Assembly: GCF_001613065.1 (NCBI RefSeq)
Contig: NZ_BDBQ01000051.1
Coordinates: 40,429 to 104,428 of the forward strand
Reading direction: 5' to 3'
DNA from: Nocardia miyunensis NBRC 108239
GTDB lineage: Bacteria > Actinomycetota > Actinomycetes > Mycobacteriales > Mycobacteriaceae
Length of the DNA stretch: 64,000 nt
Position 1 is the stretch's first letter. Each line of letters opens with the position of its first letter. A program made the translations under genes and the position numbers. Shown piece after piece: positions 18,459 to 27,255 of this stretch. Below the pieces are notes generated by a model that had not been told where the DNA came from, did not search any database, and saw nothing but the letters and a program-made list of their open reading frames with translations.

Positions 18459-18514
18459 GATCGACAGCGTACGGGGGCACACCGACAATCACGCGGAATG
18501 GGTCCGCGCACTCC

Positions 18515-18841
18515 CTATTTCGCGACCGTCAGCAGGAAGGCGACGTCCTCGACCGCGGACACGCTGTGCCGGGCGGTGGGGATGATCAGCAGATCACCCG
18601 GCGAGCCCTTCCACTCGTTGGCCCCGCTGAACAACGTGAGCGTGCCGGACAGCACCTGCAGGGTGGCCTCGCCGGGATTCTCGTGCTCGGCCAGGCTCTG
18701 CCCCGCGGTCAGCGCGATGACGGTCTGCCGCAGCGAATGGGTGTGGCCACCGCACAGGGTCTGGGAGCTGCGCCCACTGGTATTCGCCGCGGCCAGTTTG
18801 AGTTGCTGGCGGGCCACCGCGGTCAGCGATTTCTTGTCCAT
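18515..18841 (-). CDS. Small cupin-domain protein
   Basis: This 108-residue single cupin contains the segments HENPGEATLQVLSGTLTL and GDLLIIPTARHSV, the two conserved cupin motifs. The motif-1 pattern is HENPGE rather than HxH, so one metal-binding histidine appears replaced; the later histidine in PTARH is present. Many such actinobacterial proteins are small stress-related or sensory cupins, and no reaction can be assigned. It lies upstream of the DyP gene on the same strand, 56 bases away, so it might be co-transcribed with the encapsulin operon. Confidence 0.85.
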   Translation of the reverse strand: MDKKSLTAVARQQLKLAAANTSGRSSQTLCGGHTHSLRQTVIALTAGQSLAEHENPGEATLQVLSGTLTLFSGANEWKGSPGDLLIIPTARHSVSAVEDVAFLLTVAK

Positions 18842-18948
18842 GAACAGCCTTTCACGCCTGCGCCGTGCGAGTTGTCACGGGTTGAATAGTCGTGAGTATG
18901 CCGCAGGCGCCGGACGAGAACGTGCTGTTTCACATTGCAATTCGATGT

Positions 18949-19434
18949 TCAGCGTCTGGTGTAGTGCCGGATGCGAAAGCGCAGACCGGTGGACGACTGC
19001 GCCCACGGACCGTCCTGCGCGATCCACTCCGGGCCGATGACCGGCGCGTAGGCGTCGCCGTCGATCTCCGCGTCCACCTCGGTGACCATCAGATCGGTCG
19101 CGTATTCCATTGCGGCACGGTAGATTTCGCTGCCGCCCATCACCCACAGCGGATCCGCTCCGGACGCGCGCAACGCCTGTTCCAGCGAATCGGTGCGCTC
19201 GGCCCCGGCGGCGGACCAGTCCGGCTGCCGGGTGAGGACGATATTGCGGCGTCCGGGCAGCGGACGGAAACGTTCGGGCAGCGAATCCCAGGTGCGACGT
19301 CCCATCACCACCGGGTACCCGCCGGTGACCTTCCGAAAGTGGGCCATATCCTCCGGGATGTGCCAGGGAATCGTGTTGTCCCGGCCGATCACGCCGTTCC
19401 GCGACTGAGCCCAGATCAATCCGATCTGCGTCAT
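18949..19434 (-). CDS. folA: Dihydrofolate reductase
   Basis: This 161-residue enzyme makes tetrahydrofolate from dihydrofolate with NADPH. Visible landmarks are IGLIWAQSRNGVIG at the start, WHIPEDMAHF with the active-site acidic residue, VMGRRTWDSLP, and WVMGGSEIYR (cofactor-binding glycine pair). The length is standard for bacterial FolA. Its ATG overlaps the thyA stop codon by four bases (ATGA), which indicates translational coupling with thymidylate synthase. That synthase produces the dihydrofolate recycled here. Confidence 0.98.
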   Translation of the reverse strand: MTQIGLIWAQSRNGVIGRDNTIPWHIPEDMAHFRKVTGGYPVVMGRRTWDSLPERFRPLPGRRNIVLTRQPDWSAAGAERTDSLEQALRASGADPLWVMGGSEIYRAAMEYATDLMVTEVDAEIDGDAYAPVIGPEWIAQDGPWAQSSTGLRFRIRHYTRR

Positions 19435-20276
19435 ACCGCGACCGGCGCTTTGATCGCCGGGTGATGCCGGTAGCCGACCACTTCCACATCGGAGTACTCG
19501 TAGTCGAACAGCGAAGGCGCGGGGCGCAGATGCAACCGCGGGAACGGGTACGGCTCCCGCTCGAGCTGTTCGCGCACCTGCTCGACGTGGTTGTCGTAGA
19601 TGTGGCAGTCCCCGCCGGTCCAGATGAACTCACCGGGCGCCAGTTCGGTCTGCTGGGCGACCATCAGGGTGAGCAGGGCATAACTGGCGATGTTGAACGG
19701 CACCCCCAGGAACAGATCCGCACTGCGCTGATACAGCTGGCAGGAGAGTTTGCCATCGGCGACGTAGAACTGGAACAGCGCGTGGCAGGGAGCCAACGCC
19801 ATCCGGTCCAGATCGGCCACGTTCCACGCCGAGACGATCATTCGCCGCGAGTCCGGATTGGTGCGCAGGGTGTGCAGGACCTCGGAGATCTGGTCGATCT
19901 GCGAGCCGTCGGGCGTCGGCCAGGACCGCCACTGCACCCCGTAGACCGGACCCAGCTCACCCTTCCGATCGGCCCATTCGTCCCAGATGCTCACGCCGTG
20001 CTCGTGCAGCCACGCCACGTTGGAATCGCCGCGCAGGAACCACAGCAGTTCGTAAACGATCGATTTCAGATGCACTTTCTTCGTGGTGATCAGCGGAAAT
20101 GTCGCCGACAGGTCGTACCGCAACTGATGACCGAACACACTGCGCGTCCCGGTCCCGGTCCGATCGGTTTTCGGCGTCCCCGTGCTGAGCACCAACCGCA
20201 GCAGATCCTCGTACTGCGTATCGGGAACGACGCCGGATGCCGTATCCGGCACCGTGACGAGCCGCGAGTCCTCCAT
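19431..20276 (-). CDS. thyA: Thymidylate synthase
   Basis: This 281-residue folate-dependent enzyme converts dUMP to dTMP. The nucleophile motif is LAPCHALFQF (Cys), with the dUMP-binding SRRMIVSAWN arginines, QRSADLFLGVPFNIASYA, and the C-terminal IKAPVAV. I choose the ATG at 20276 (MEDSRLVTV), because the frame upstream (to 20924) is non-homologous and lies antisense to cobF. It is first in the thyA-folA pair, an ordinary actinobacterial operon. The intergenic space to the divergent cobF gene holds both promoters. Confidence 0.98.
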   Translation of the reverse strand: MEDSRLVTVPDTASGVVPDTQYEDLLRLVLSTGTPKTDRTGTGTRSVFGHQLRYDLSATFPLITTKKVHLKSIVYELLWFLRGDSNVAWLHEHGVSIWDEWADRKGELGPVYGVQWRSWPTPDGSQIDQISEVLHTLRTNPDSRRMIVSAWNVADLDRMALAPCHALFQFYVADGKLSCQLYQRSADLFLGVPFNIASYALLTLMVAQQTELAPGEFIWTGGDCHIYDNHVEQVREQLEREPYPFPRLHLRPAPSLFDYEYSDVEVVGYRHHPAIKAPVAV

Positions 20277-20441
20277 GACTGGAAGCTTACGCAGTTCGCG
20301 CGGGGTGCGTCCGCCGGGCGGTGCGCTGCCGCGAGGAGCGGACGGTGATGCCGCTGTGTTGCTTTCGGCAATTCGGTCGCGGATGTCGGGGACGGTGTAC
20401 CGGGAGGTTGCTGGTCGGGGTGGTTTGGCAAGCTTGCGGGT

Positions 20442-21191
20442 GTGCGGAAGCTTTATGTGATCGGGATCGGGGCAGGGGATCCGGAGCAGGTGACGGTGCA
20501 GGCTGTCGCGGCGATGCGGCGGGCCGAGGTGTTCTACGTCATCGGCAAGGGTGAGGCGAAACGGGAGCTGGTGGAGGTGCGGACCGCGATTCTGGCCGCG
20601 CATATGGATCGGGCGTACCGGGTCGTGGAGATCGCCGATCCGCCGCGCGAGCGGACCGTCGCGGACGGGGAGTATCGCGATGTCGTGCGGGATTGGCACG
20701 AGCGGCGCGCGGCGCTGCTGGGGGAGGCGTTCGCCGAACACGACGGTGTCGGGGCGATCTTGGTTTGGGGGGATCCGTCGCTGTACGACAGCACGTTGCG
20801 GATGATCGAGCGGGTCGATGCCCGCACACCGCTGGATTACGAGGTGATTCCGGGGGTGACCAGCGCGCAGGCCCTGGCCGCGCGGCATCGGATCGTGCTG
20901 CACGAGATCGGCGAGCCGGTGCACATCACCACCGGTCGTCGGCTGCGCGAGGAGGGGTTACCGCCCGGTGTGCCCACGGTGGTCATGCTCGACGGCGAAA
21001 CCTCGTTCGCCGGAATCCCCGGCGACGACGTGCAGATCTGGTGGGGCGCGTATCTCGGCATGCCCGACGAGGAACTCATCGCGGGTCCGCTGCGCGCGGT
21101 GGAATCACGAATCCTCCAGCGCCGCAACGAACTTCGCGAGGCGAAGGGGTGGATCATGGATATCTACCTGTTGCGCCGGGACGTCGGCTGA
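20442..21191 (+). CDS. cobF: Precorrin-6A synthase (deacetylating)
   Basis: This 249-residue SAM-dependent methyltransferase of the cobalamin pathway methylates C-1 of precorrin-5 with loss of acetate. The N-terminal LYVIGIGAGDPEQVTVQA is the conserved tetrapyrrole-methylase start. WGDPSLYDSTLRM and VIPGVTSAQALAARH are the matching later motifs, and MLDGETSFAGIPGDDVQIWWG is typical of CobF. Starting at GTG 20442, the length equals other CobF proteins. It stands alone here without other cob genes, as in several actinobacteria where aerobic B12 genes are scattered. Confidence 0.95.
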   Translation: MRKLYVIGIGAGDPEQVTVQAVAAMRRAEVFYVIGKGEAKRELVEVRTAILAAHMDRAYRVVEIADPPRERTVADGEYRDVVRDWHERRAALLGEAFAEHDGVGAILVWGDPSLYDSTLRMIERVDARTPLDYEVIPGVTSAQALAARHRIVLHEIGEPVHITTGRRLREEGLPPGVPTVVMLDGETSFAGIPGDDVQIWWGAYLGMPDEELIAGPLRAVESRILQRRNELREAKGWIMDIYLLRRDVG

Positions 21192-21410
21192 GCGACCTGA
21201 TCCTCGTCACTCGTACGGAGGATCGGCGCTTCGGGCTGCCGAACTGGTCGCGCTTTCCAGCGCGGTGCCGGTGGGTGTGGAATTCGCGGGCCCTGGCCGA
21301 TTCCGGTCGGAATCCGGCCGACGGCGGTCAGCTCGGTGCATCGAGCAGGCCGGCGACGGTCGCGGGGATTTCGGGCCGGGTTTGTCGGTAGTCGCCGGTA
21401 GTGTGCAGGG

Positions 21411-22277
21411 GTGCCCGAATTACCGGAGATCGTGGCGCTCGAGCGGTTCCTGGCCGAGCATGCGGTGGGTGCGGTGGTGGGGCGGGTGGATGTCGCGGCG
21501 CTCAGTGTGCTCAAGACGTTCGATCCGCCGGTCACCGCACTGTCCGGCCGTGATGTCACCGGGGCGGGACATTGGGGCAAGCATCTGGGGTTGAACTGCG
21601 GTGGGCTGTGGTTGATCACCCATCTGTCGCGGGGCGGGTGGCTGCGCTGGCTCGATGAGCCGGGTCGCACCCCGCCCAAACAGGGGAAGGGGCCGCTGGC
21701 GCTGCGGGTGCATCTGTTCACTCCCGAGGGGGCGACCCCGGCATTCGATCTGACCGAGGCGGGGACGAAGAAGCGCCTCGCCGTGTGGATCGTCGAGGAC
21801 CCATGGACGGTGCCCGGTATCGCCCGCCTGGGCCCGGACGCGCTGGAGGTCACCGGCGAGCAGTTCGCGGCGCTGCTGCACGGCACGGCCCAGCGACTCA
21901 AGACCGTCCTGGCCGATCAGGCGGTGATCGCCGGAATCGGCAATGCCTATTCCGACGAGATCCTGCATGCGGCAAAGCTTTCCCCGTTCGCCACCGCCAA
22001 CCGCCTGACCCCCGAGGAGGTCGAGCGGCTGTACGCGGCGATGCGCGAGATCCTCACCGACGCGATCGCTCGATCGGTCGGCCAGGAGGCGGCGAAACTC
22101 AAGGGCGAGAAGCGATCCGGGCTGCGCGTGCATGCCCGCACCGGGCTGCCCTGTCCGGTCTGCGGTGACACCGTGCGCGAGGTCGTCTACGCGGACAAGT
22201 CGTTTCAGTACTGTCCGACGTGCCAGACCGGCGGCAAGATCCTCGCAGACCGGCGCATGTCGCGGTTGCTGAAGTGA
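21411..22277 (+). CDS. Fpg/Nei-family DNA glycosylase
   Basis: This 288-residue base-excision repair enzyme of the formamidopyrimidine/endonuclease VIII family starts with PELPEI, in which the N-terminal proline is the catalytic nucleophile after Met removal and Glu follows. The helix-two-turn-helix region has the AGIGNAYSDEILHAA segment. A C-terminal zinc finger (CPVCG...CPTC) ends with a QTGGK loop. It removes oxidized bases and nicks the abasic site. The start is GTG 21411. Substrate preference (8-oxoG versus pyrimidines) cannot be read; the mycobacterial Nei/Fpg paralogues are equally possible. Confidence 0.93.
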   Translation: MPELPEIVALERFLAEHAVGAVVGRVDVAALSVLKTFDPPVTALSGRDVTGAGHWGKHLGLNCGGLWLITHLSRGGWLRWLDEPGRTPPKQGKGPLALRVHLFTPEGATPAFDLTEAGTKKRLAVWIVEDPWTVPGIARLGPDALEVTGEQFAALLHGTAQRLKTVLADQAVIAGIGNAYSDEILHAAKLSPFATANRLTPEEVERLYAAMREILTDAIARSVGQEAAKLKGEKRSGLRVHARTGLPCPVCGDTVREVVYADKSFQYCPTCQTGGKILADRRMSRLLK

Positions 22278-22280
22278 GTC

Positions 22281-23129
22281 TCACGCTTTACTCGCGGGCG
22301 GCTGATATCCCGCAATGCCCAGGTGCGCACCGATCTCCGCGAGCGCGTCCACGATCGTGCGGCCGTTCAGCTGCGGCCATCCGGCGAATACGGCCGGAAT
22401 CGCATCCCGGGTGCCCGCGCCGCCGATCTGATCGATGGTCAGATCCGTATGGTAGAGCAGCCATTTCAAGGCGTCACCGACGGAGACCTGATTTCCGTAC
22501 GCGTCGGTGATGGTGTCGCTCAATTGCATATCTCCTCCTAAGCTCCACTGGCCGTAATCATCTTTCAGAGATTGGTTGATATCGCATTCGACGCCATTGA
22601 CGTAGGCGTATCCGAGCGAGACGTTCTGCAGGATATTGATGCGCGGATCCTGATTCCCGCCGCTCCACGCCTGGGTCTGCCAGGCCCAGGTGGCCACGCC
22701 TGCATCCAGTGCCCGCGAGACGGGCCAGTAGCCGCCGTAGATGCCCACGTTGTTCGTGCCGAGAATCGTTGCCGCACCTTGCAGATAGGCGTTGATCGGG
22801 GTCTGTTGTTCGGGTGTGGCGTCGAAGTCGGCGGAGAAATAGATGGGCCGGTCCGCGGATCCGCCGCAGGCGAGGACCTGATTCAGCCCTGCCTGGGCAT
22901 CGGAGCGCCCGGCGTCATATCCCTCCAGCATCCTGTCGGCATAGGTCTCCCAGTTGGAGACGATGTCGATTCCGTGGGCGCGCAAGTCGTCCGCCTCGGC
23001 CGGGGTCAGTAGTTTTCCGGGTAGACCGGCGCCGCCCGAGGAGAGATAGCGGCAGACGAATCGATATCCGGCGGCCGCGATGGCCGCACCTCCGGGAATT
23101 CCTCCGGCATAATCCAGACCATTGGCCAT
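22281..23129 (-). CDS. DUF1906 glycoside-hydrolase-like protein
   Basis: The 282-residue protein begins GLDYAGGIPGGAAIAAAG with the segment FVCRYLSS, then SADFDATPEQQ, GIYGGYWPV and the repeated-aromatic WQTQAWSGG. This is the Rv2525c-like DUF1906 domain, a TIM-barrel related to GH25-type muramidases and also found in mycobacteriophage-type lysins. A C-terminal extension of ~80 residues (DTITDAYGNQVSVGDAL) looks like a separate peptidoglycan- or phage-tail-related helix region. No signal peptide is seen at the N-terminus. A cell-wall hydrolase role is likely but not shown. It is convergent with the Fpg/Nei gene, with three bases between the stops. Confidence 0.88.
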   Translation of the reverse strand: MANGLDYAGGIPGGAAIAAAGYRFVCRYLSSGGAGLPGKLLTPAEADDLRAHGIDIVSNWETYADRMLEGYDAGRSDAQAGLNQVLACGGSADRPIYFSADFDATPEQQTPINAYLQGAATILGTNNVGIYGGYWPVSRALDAGVATWAWQTQAWSGGNQDPRINILQNVSLGYAYVNGVECDINQSLKDDYGQWSLGGDMQLSDTITDAYGNQVSVGDALKWLLYHTDLTIDQIGGAGTRDAIPAVFAGWPQLNGRTIVDALAEIGAHLGIAGYQPPASKA

Positions 23130-23737
23130 GGCGCTCCTCCCCGATCGAAGATGTGGCTGATTCGGCGACGGATCGCCTCGAATGCCTTTCAGTCGTATGC
23201 ATTACGTGCTCGATGGCGCGGAATTCGGCGGTGGGCAGACCGAATCGAAGGCGCCCCTGGGGTGGCGGCAACAACCGCACATCACGAAAGAACTGGTGTG
23301 CATACGAATTCCTCGCTCTTCCAGGGGAATCGAGAGACAGTACGCGAACCGCCCCTTCAATCTTGGCAGAGTGCGGCGCAACGGGCAAGCAAATCCGCCC
23401 TGCGAATCGGGCGTCTCGGAGGAATTGGCCGAATCTACCACTGTCCCAGGGGGTGCGAGCCGACGCCTCGCGGTGTTGATCGCGTCTCGCCCGAGCTTGC
23501 GCCGTCGAAAAATCGGGCGTCCAGTCTGGGGAGATCCGGCAAAAGCATTGCGGTGCCGTGTATCCCGGTCCGATTGTCATCGTCGCACCCGGATCGGTCG
23601 TCGCCCCGGCGTGAGCTCGGCCCCGGGCTCGGCCGGAGTGCGGGTCCGCTGCTCTCCAGCCACATGTGAGCAATCCTGCCGGAGCGCCGAGTCAGTGCAC
23701 TGTCACATGGATGAATCCTGTTGGGGGGCAACAGGAT
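23130..23737. other. 600-base gene-free stretch
   Basis: Frames across this region show no recognizable domain, no typical GC3 bias and no ribosome binding site, and composition is less GC-rich than the flanking genes. It contains the promoter of the DUF1906 gene on its left side. I see no hairpin or repeat of note. It may hold remnants of a lost gene. Confidence 0.4.
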
Positions 23738-24592
23738 CTATAGATCGCCGCGCTTGCGCACGGCGGCGACCGCGACGGTCGTGTACGGCATCGTGAAGCT
23801 GCCGCCCAGGTCGTCGATGGCCGCGCCCACGCCCGCCAGGATCTCGGCCAGACGATCCGGTTCGAGCCTGGTGAACATGCCGGTCGTGGGCAGCTGGTCC
23901 AGCCATTCGTCGCGGGTGTAGGTGCGTCGCCACTCGTGCTGCCACCGTTCCGGCTCCCCGAACGCGCCGCTCTGCCGAATGCCGTCGGCGGCGGTATCGA
24001 AGAATGCCTGGTAGACGTCGAGCGCCGGGCGGGCCGGCTGATCGGCGAACGGCGAGTCGGGTACCACTCGCCGGTAGACCGCGTGCACCCGCTCGGCCAC
24101 CTCGGGCGGCATCTGGAAGACGTGGTTGAACGGCGCGAGCAGCCCGCCGGGACGCAGCACCCGCCCGGCCCGCGCGGCTCCGGCGACCGGATCCACCCAG
24201 TGCCATGCCGTTCCCGAGACGACCGCGTCGAATCGCCGACCGCCCGATTCCCACTTCTCGAAGGTGGCCACCTCGGTCTCGATCCCGGTTCCGCGCGCGA
24301 ATTCGGCCATCCGCGCGTCCGGTTCGACGCCGAGCACCGTGCAGCCGAGGCCGCGGAACTGCCGCGCGACGATGCCGGTACCGGTGCCGACGTCGAGGAT
24401 CTCACCGCCCGGCGCGGTATCGCGGATTCGTTCGATCAGCTCCGCCGGATAGGGCGGGCGTGTGCGGTCGTAGCGGGCGGCGTCCGCGCCGAAGGATTCG
24501 GCTATGGCGCGGGCCTCGTGCGGTGTGCTCGCCGAGGGGGTATCGGCCGGTGCGGGTCGGGATCGCGGCTGTTCGGAAGGTAGAGTGGGCAT
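23738..24592 (-). CDS. SAM-dependent class I methyltransferase
   Basis: The 284-residue protein has motif I ILDVGTGTGIVARQF (SAM-binding glycine loop), VLGVEPDARM (motif II acidic residue), FDAVVSGTAWHWVD and VLRPGGLLAPF (motifs post I/III). This matches the methyltransf_11/UbiE-like fold, and AWHWVDP is characteristic of a common small-molecule methyltransferase subgroup. The substrate is unknown. The start ATG 24592 lies inside the left half of a paired inverted repeat, and the gene is divergent from a TetR regulator. That arrangement makes it a probable regulatory target. Confidence 0.92.
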   Translation of the reverse strand: MPTLPSEQPRSRPAPADTPSASTPHEARAIAESFGADAARYDRTRPPYPAELIERIRDTAPGGEILDVGTGTGIVARQFRGLGCTVLGVEPDARMAEFARGTGIETEVATFEKWESGGRRFDAVVSGTAWHWVDPVAGAARAGRVLRPGGLLAPFNHVFQMPPEVAERVHAVYRRVVPDSPFADQPARPALDVYQAFFDTAADGIRQSGAFGEPERWQHEWRRTYTRDEWLDQLPTTGMFTRLEPDRLAEILAGVGAAIDDLGGSFTMPYTTVAVAAVRKRGDL

Positions 24593-24619
24593 ACGCCCAC
24601 GGTAATGGGCGCATGCCCA
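24586..24619. promoter_or_regulatory. Paired 14-bp palindromes, probable TetR operator
   Basis: TGGGCATACGCCCA (24586-24599) and TGGGCGCATGCCCA (24606-24619) are both inverted repeats with arms TGGGC/GCCCA, and each is close to the reverse complement of the other. Their centres are 20 bases apart, two helical turns, which fits binding of two TetR dimers. They span the divergent methyltransferase and TetR promoter region, and the left one overlaps the methyltransferase ATG. Confidence 0.75.
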
Positions 24620-24674
24620 CTCGACAATGATCCGGGTGGTCGATCGAGTTCGCCCTGAGCGGAAAGGGGTGCCG

Positions 24675-25262
24675 GTGCCCACGGGAGTGGCCCTGCGCGA
24701 TGTGCGCGAGCAGTTGTTCAATGCGGCCGAACGCATCCTGCTGCGAGACGGTCCCGACGCGCTGACCAGCCGGGCCGTCACGACGGAGGCGGGTTGCGCG
24801 AAGGGCGTACTGCACCGGCACTTCACGGATTTCGACGAATTCCTGGCCGAACTCGTCCGGGACCGGATCGCCCGGATCGGCGCGCAGGCGCACGCGCTGG
24901 AGGAGTCCGCCGGGACCGGCACGGTCGTCGCGAATCTCACCGCCGCACTGACGGATCTGTTCGGCGCCGTCGCCGTGTCGATCGTCAGCCTCGTCATCTT
25001 CCGCGACGAACTGCGCGCCAGGCTGCGCCGCACCGAACAGGCCGGAATCCCGCTGCTGCGCGAGGCGGGCGAGATGATCGCGGCCTACCTGCGGCGTGAG
25101 CGCGAACTCGGGCGCATCACCGCCGACGCCGATATCGATACCCTCGCACCGACATTGATCGGCGCGGGGCATCTGCGTTTCGCCGATAGGGGCGCGCCAC
25201 CGGAGTCCGCGGAGGTCGCCAGGATGGTGACCACCGTCCTGGCCGGAGCCCTGGCGAAGTAG
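24675..25262 (+). CDS. TetR-family transcriptional regulator
   Basis: The N-terminal TetR_N helix-turn-helix reads LTSRAVTTEAGCAKGVLHRHFTDFDEFL, with the recognition helix ending in LHRHF. The C-terminal ligand domain is not recognizable. I choose GTG 24675 (195 residues) because GGAAAGG lies seven bases before it; an ATG at 24627 has no site and would overlap the operator zone. It is divergent from the methyltransferase gene with two matching palindromes between them. It therefore probably represses both itself and the methyltransferase. Confidence 0.9.
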   Translation: MPTGVALRDVREQLFNAAERILLRDGPDALTSRAVTTEAGCAKGVLHRHFTDFDEFLAELVRDRIARIGAQAHALEESAGTGTVVANLTAALTDLFGAVAVSIVSLVIFRDELRARLRRTEQAGIPLLREAGEMIAAYLRRERELGRITADADIDTLAPTLIGAGHLRFADRGAPPESAEVARMVTTVLAGALAK

Positions 25263-25266
25263 CGGC

Positions 25267-26766
25267 TCAGCTCACGGCCGGGACCCGAACCCCTTCCCAG
25301 GCAAGGCGTTTGGACTTCTCCGGATCCACCTCGAGTCGCGGCGGTGAGTCGATCACGCGGGTGACGCGGTGCTGCTCGCTGTATGCGGGCCAGGACGGCA
25401 GCGGACTGCCGGTGCGCGCGAAAGCCAGCCAGTTGTCCTGGAATTCGCGTTGCACCGCGAGGAAACCCTTGCGCCCGCCCGCCGCGGTGAGCACTCGGCC
25501 GACCGCGGAGTTCACGCCGCCGAAGACCGGGATCAGATCCAGTGCGTGCGTCGCGCCGAAACCGGCCAGCCGCACCGCCCGAGGTGCGAAGTCGAAGCGG
25601 TAGGCGTAGGTCGGCGCGTATCGGCTGTGCCCGGCCATGACCTCGAGCGATGGCCGCCAGAAGACGAAATCACCGCCCGCCCGCACCGCCGTCTTCGGCG
25701 CGGGATAGCCGGGATAGGCTGCGGCGATACGGGATTCGGCGCCTTCGGAACCGGTCAGGACCGCGCACATGCGTTCCTCGGTGGTGGGCAGGGTGTCGTC
25801 GAACCGCGCGAACAGCGTCGCCTCGTTGCGATTGGTGCCGATGATCAGCGGCAGCGGATGCGCCGTGCCGTTCACGATCGCATCGATCGGGGCCTCGGGC
25901 AGATAGTCGCCGTCCACGACCGGGGATGCGGCGAAGGTGCCCGGATACTGGTGGGACCACTTGCCCAGCCGGGATTCCACCGCCTTGCGGATATCGTTGG
26001 CACTGGCCTCACCGAGCACCTTCGCCGCGTTTTCCGGTGTGGCGCCGAGCTTTTCGATACAGGTGCGCGCGAACAGCCGGGCCTGTTCGGCGGAAATCCC
26101 CCAGTCGGCGGGTGCGCTCTGGGCGATACCGCGATGGAACAGTCCGGCCGCCGCGGGCGTGGCCAGCAGTGAGAGCACCGCGTGCGCGCCCGCGGATTCG
26201 CCGAATATCGTGACGTTGTCCGGGTCTCCGCCGAATGCGGCGATGTTGCGCTGCACCCACTCGAGCGCCGCGACCTGGTCGCGCAGGCCGAGGTTGGAGT
26301 CGAAAGGCCGTTCGGGTGTGGAGAATTCGCTGAAATCGACGTAGCCGAACGCGCCGAGCCGGTAGTTGATCGATACGACGACGACGTCACCGAGAGTCGC
26401 CAGGCGCGTGCCCGAGTACAGGCTCAGCGCCGAGGTGCCGATCAGGTACGCGCCGCCGTGGATGAACACCATGACCGGTCGCGGAGCCGAGGACGGTTCC
26501 GCCGGGGCGACCACGTTGAGCGTGAGGCAATCCTCGGCTGTCGGTTGGATGGTGCGCGGCCCGATCCGTGCGCCCGAGCGATGCTGCATCGCGGCGAAGC
26601 CGAATTCGGTGGCGTCGCGCACCCCTTGCCAGGGCTGCACCGGTTGCGGAGCCCGGAATCGCAGCTCGCCGACCGGTGCGGCCGCATAGGGAATCGAACG
26701 CCAGCGCACCACATGACGGCCGCGCCGGCCCCGAACCACACCGTCCGCAGTGGAAATCTCTGCCAT
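25267..26766 (-). CDS. Carboxylesterase type B
   Basis: The ~499-residue alpha/beta hydrolase has the type-B signature: oxyanion-hole VFIHGGAYLIG, EDCLTLNVVAP (the family's second signature), and nucleophile elbow TIFGESAGAHAVLSLL with the catalytic Ser. The acid and histidine lie later, the latter in the FGATHALDLIPVFGG region. It hydrolyses carboxylic esters of unknown identity. No signal peptide is seen, so it is likely cytosolic. The start is ATG 26766; a GTG two codons upstream is an alternative. It is convergent with the TetR gene, four bases apart. Confidence 0.95.
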   Translation of the reverse strand: MAEISTADGVVRGRRGRHVVRWRSIPYAAAPVGELRFRAPQPVQPWQGVRDATEFGFAAMQHRSGARIGPRTIQPTAEDCLTLNVVAPAEPSSAPRPVMVFIHGGAYLIGTSALSLYSGTRLATLGDVVVVSINYRLGAFGYVDFSEFSTPERPFDSNLGLRDQVAALEWVQRNIAAFGGDPDNVTIFGESAGAHAVLSLLATPAAAGLFHRGIAQSAPADWGISAEQARLFARTCIEKLGATPENAAKVLGEASANDIRKAVESRLGKWSHQYPGTFAASPVVDGDYLPEAPIDAIVNGTAHPLPLIIGTNRNEATLFARFDDTLPTTEERMCAVLTGSEGAESRIAAAYPGYPAPKTAVRAGGDFVFWRPSLEVMAGHSRYAPTYAYRFDFAPRAVRLAGFGATHALDLIPVFGGVNSAVGRVLTAAGGRKGFLAVQREFQDNWLAFARTGSPLPSWPAYSEQHRVTRVIDSPPRLEVDPEKSKRLAWEGVRVPAVS

Positions 26767-26783
26767 GGGCACGATGGTAGCTG

Positions 26784-27029
26784 TTACTGCAGGTATCCCT
26801 CGACCTGCTTGGCCGGGTTGACCTGGGCATCATTCGGATCGCCGCCCTGGTCGATGCGGGCCCGCCGCTGCCGCAGCAGATCCCAGCACTGGTCGAGCTG
26901 CACCTCGAGCTCGGCCAGCTGCGCCCGCTCGGCCTCCTGACCGAGCGCCCCCTCTGCCGCCTTGGACCGGAGCTGATGCTCCCGATCCACCAGTTCGGTG
27001 ATTCGCGCGAGGACATCATGTTCGGACAT
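26784..27029 (-). CDS. DUF2630 small helical protein
   Basis: The 81-residue protein starts MSEHDVLARITELVDREHQL and contains CWDLLRQRRARIDQG and NPAKQVEGYL. These are the hallmark of DUF2630, a short, coiled-coil-like actinobacterial protein of unknown function. The length is exactly typical. It lies 17 bases upstream of the esterase start on the same strand and is probably co-transcribed. A dispersed repeat (27051-27200) sits directly upstream of its promoter region. Confidence 0.88.
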   Translation of the reverse strand: MSEHDVLARITELVDREHQLRSKAAEGALGQEAERAQLAELEVQLDQCWDLLRQRRARIDQGGDPNDAQVNPAKQVEGYLQ

Positions 27030-27050
27030 AGGGGTGAGTTTAATTGCCTG

Positions 27051-27200
27051 CTGTATTTTCGGCCTCCGCTTCGCTCCGGCGGGTTTGCGGCGCCCTTGTG
27101 GCTCACCGCCCGGCCCCGTGTCGGGCACTCGTTCCTCGCACCCGCCACGCGTCCGGGCGGCGAGCCGCGCCGCAAACCAGATGTCGGCGTTGTCTGGGGC
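27051..27200 (+). repeat. Dispersed intergenic repeat, copy A (long form)
   Basis: Starts CTGTATTTTCGGCCTCCGCT and continues through CGCTCCGGCGGG; 27118-27155 shares a long block (GGGCACTCGTTCCTCGCACC) with copy B at 37980. Together A and B are alignable over about 150 bases at roughly 80% by eye. It lies between the DUF2630 and ArsR genes. Confidence 0.85.
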
Positions 27201-27255
27201 TGGTGGAACAAGGTGCGAGGGGCCGGTGTCGGTGCTTGGTTTCGTACTGCCGCGC

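Noticed and set aside
23182..23796. Open frame in the gap next to the DUF1906 gene
   Set aside because: No known domain, weak codon bias, no ribosome binding site.
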